NCBI GenBank assembly: GCA_902776545.1 | Contig: CACYQO010000057.1 | Location: 761 to 40,259 of the forward strand | Source: an uncultured Prevotellaceae bacterium | GTDB lineage: Bacteria; Bacteroidota; Bacteroidia; Bacteroidales; Bacteroidaceae | Direction: 5' to 3' | DNA: 39,499 bases | Shown: one piece after another, positions 39,008 through 39,499 of the stretch | How the letters are laid out: every line of letters starts with the position of its first letter | Numbering within the stretch: the first letter of the stretch is position 1 | Program-made: the position numbers and the translations under genes | The notes under the pieces: generated by a model | What the model was told of the DNA's origin: nothing | Seen by the model: only the letters and a program-made list of their open reading frames with translations | The model's database searches: none

Positions 39008-39499
39008 ATGCTCATCAAGAAAAAAATTAATTTCGCGCTAGAATTCAGGCGCAAAGGTACGAAAAAAAATGGAAACAACGAAGTAAATCAGGAAAATCTT
39101 CCACTTCGCATGCGTGTTTCTTATAATAACATGCGAATTGAGTTCGTAACTGGCTACAGAATCGATGCAAACAAGTGGGACGCTGAAAATCAGAGAGCTA
39201 CAGGAATGACAAAACTGATGCAAACTGCAAGTGAGGTAAACGACTATTTGGCGTTCCTGAAGGCTGAGATCATCAAAGTGTTCCACAAGTATGAATTGAT
39301 GGAAGTGATGCCCACCCGTGAACAGGTTAAGGAGGACTTCAACAAGCGAATTGAGCAGAATTATGACGAAAACTGGAATGATTCTGACCCTGACAACGAG
39401 GTGACAACTGAGAAAAAAAGCAATTTTTGGCCATCTTTCAAAGAATTTATTCGGGTCAACGGAAGGCAGAATGATTGGACTGATGCGACCTATGAAAAG
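39008..39499 (+). CDS. tyrosine site-specific integrase, N-terminal part
   Basis: 164 codons are open from ATG 39008 to the window end, so the gene is cut by the edge. The start MLIKKKINFALEFRRKGTKK and the segments LPLRMRVSYNNMRIEFVTGY and RIDANKWDAENQRATG are the arm-binding domain typical of Bacteroidota mobile-element integrases (W-D after a tandem beta sheet). The helical part (ASEVNDYLAFLKAEIIKVFHKY) and SFWP-like SNFWPSFKEFIRVNG begin the SAM-like core-binding domain. The catalytic domain lies outside. It marks an integrated element extending to the right. Confidence 0.88.
   Translation, partial: MLIKKKINFALEFRRKGTKKNGNNEVNQENLPLRMRVSYNNMRIEFVTGYRIDANKWDAENQRATGMTKLMQTASEVNDYLAFLKAEIIKVFHKYELMEVMPTREQVKEDFNKRIEQNYDENWNDSDPDNEVTTEKKSNFWPSFKEFIRVNGRQNDWTDATYEK

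Overview
The window is a chromosomal segment of a Bacteroidota bacterium, most likely of the Prevotellaceae (gut or rumen type). Support comes from the many TAnnTTTG (-7) promoter boxes preceded by TTTG about 20 bases upstream, weak or absent Shine-Dalgarno sequences in most genes, lipoproteins and outer-membrane beta-barrels, a GH9 and GH2 enzyme cluster, and protein sequences that read like Prevotella/Bacteroides orthologues.

Layout. 1-1600: start of gapA (leftward), mscL, an outer-membrane barrel protein. 1699-7077: a leftward run of an amgK-rapZ fusion, a small lipoprotein, a murU-like nucleotidyltransferase, guaA and a soluble histidine kinase; the first and third genes suggest cell-wall amino-sugar recycling. 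7467-9360: groES-groEL, with groEL damaged at its 5' end. 9361-9778: a rich divergent control region with a sigma-54-like promoter facing groES and three evenly spaced palindromes upstream of it. 9779-14674: sppA (frameshifted), lpxK, purine nucleoside phosphorylase and thiL, rightward and tightly packed. 14826-15812: tRNA-Phe and type II pantothenate kinase. 15828-22564: leftward remnant porin, acid phosphatase, then adaptor, RND pump and TolC-like channel. 22756-24934: a second acid phosphatase, a broken lipoprotein gene and three small genes. 25600-35046: carbohydrate cluster (MFS transporter, GH9, Fe-alcohol dehydrogenase, Gfo/Idh oxidoreductase, NAD epimerase-like protein, GH2). 35055-37359: a secreted lipase-like lipoprotein and a TIGR04076-type protein. 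37381-39499: an AT-richer island edge with orphan HicB, truncated regulator remnants, a tRNA-3'-end-like sequence and the start of a tyrosine integrase.

The most striking feature is a window-wide population of short-word repeats. At about 25 loci a word of 6-9 bases (a different word at nearly every locus, such as GTGAAAA, TTCAAAG, ACACAGAG, CACAGATT, ACTCAGA, GGAAGGA or TTTACAG) is iterated several times, often with an inverted set facing it so that a long imperfect hairpin results. They fill gene borders, supply stop codons, and occur in frame inside at least eight proteins, where they form linkers, loops and even a signal peptide. I know of no standard feature type that describes this behaviour.

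A second theme is gene breakage: groEL, sppA, the GH2 gene, a porin gene and a lipoprotein gene each carry a deletion or indel that breaks the frame, although both sides are well conserved. Because groEL is normally essential, assembly error is a serious alternative to real decay.
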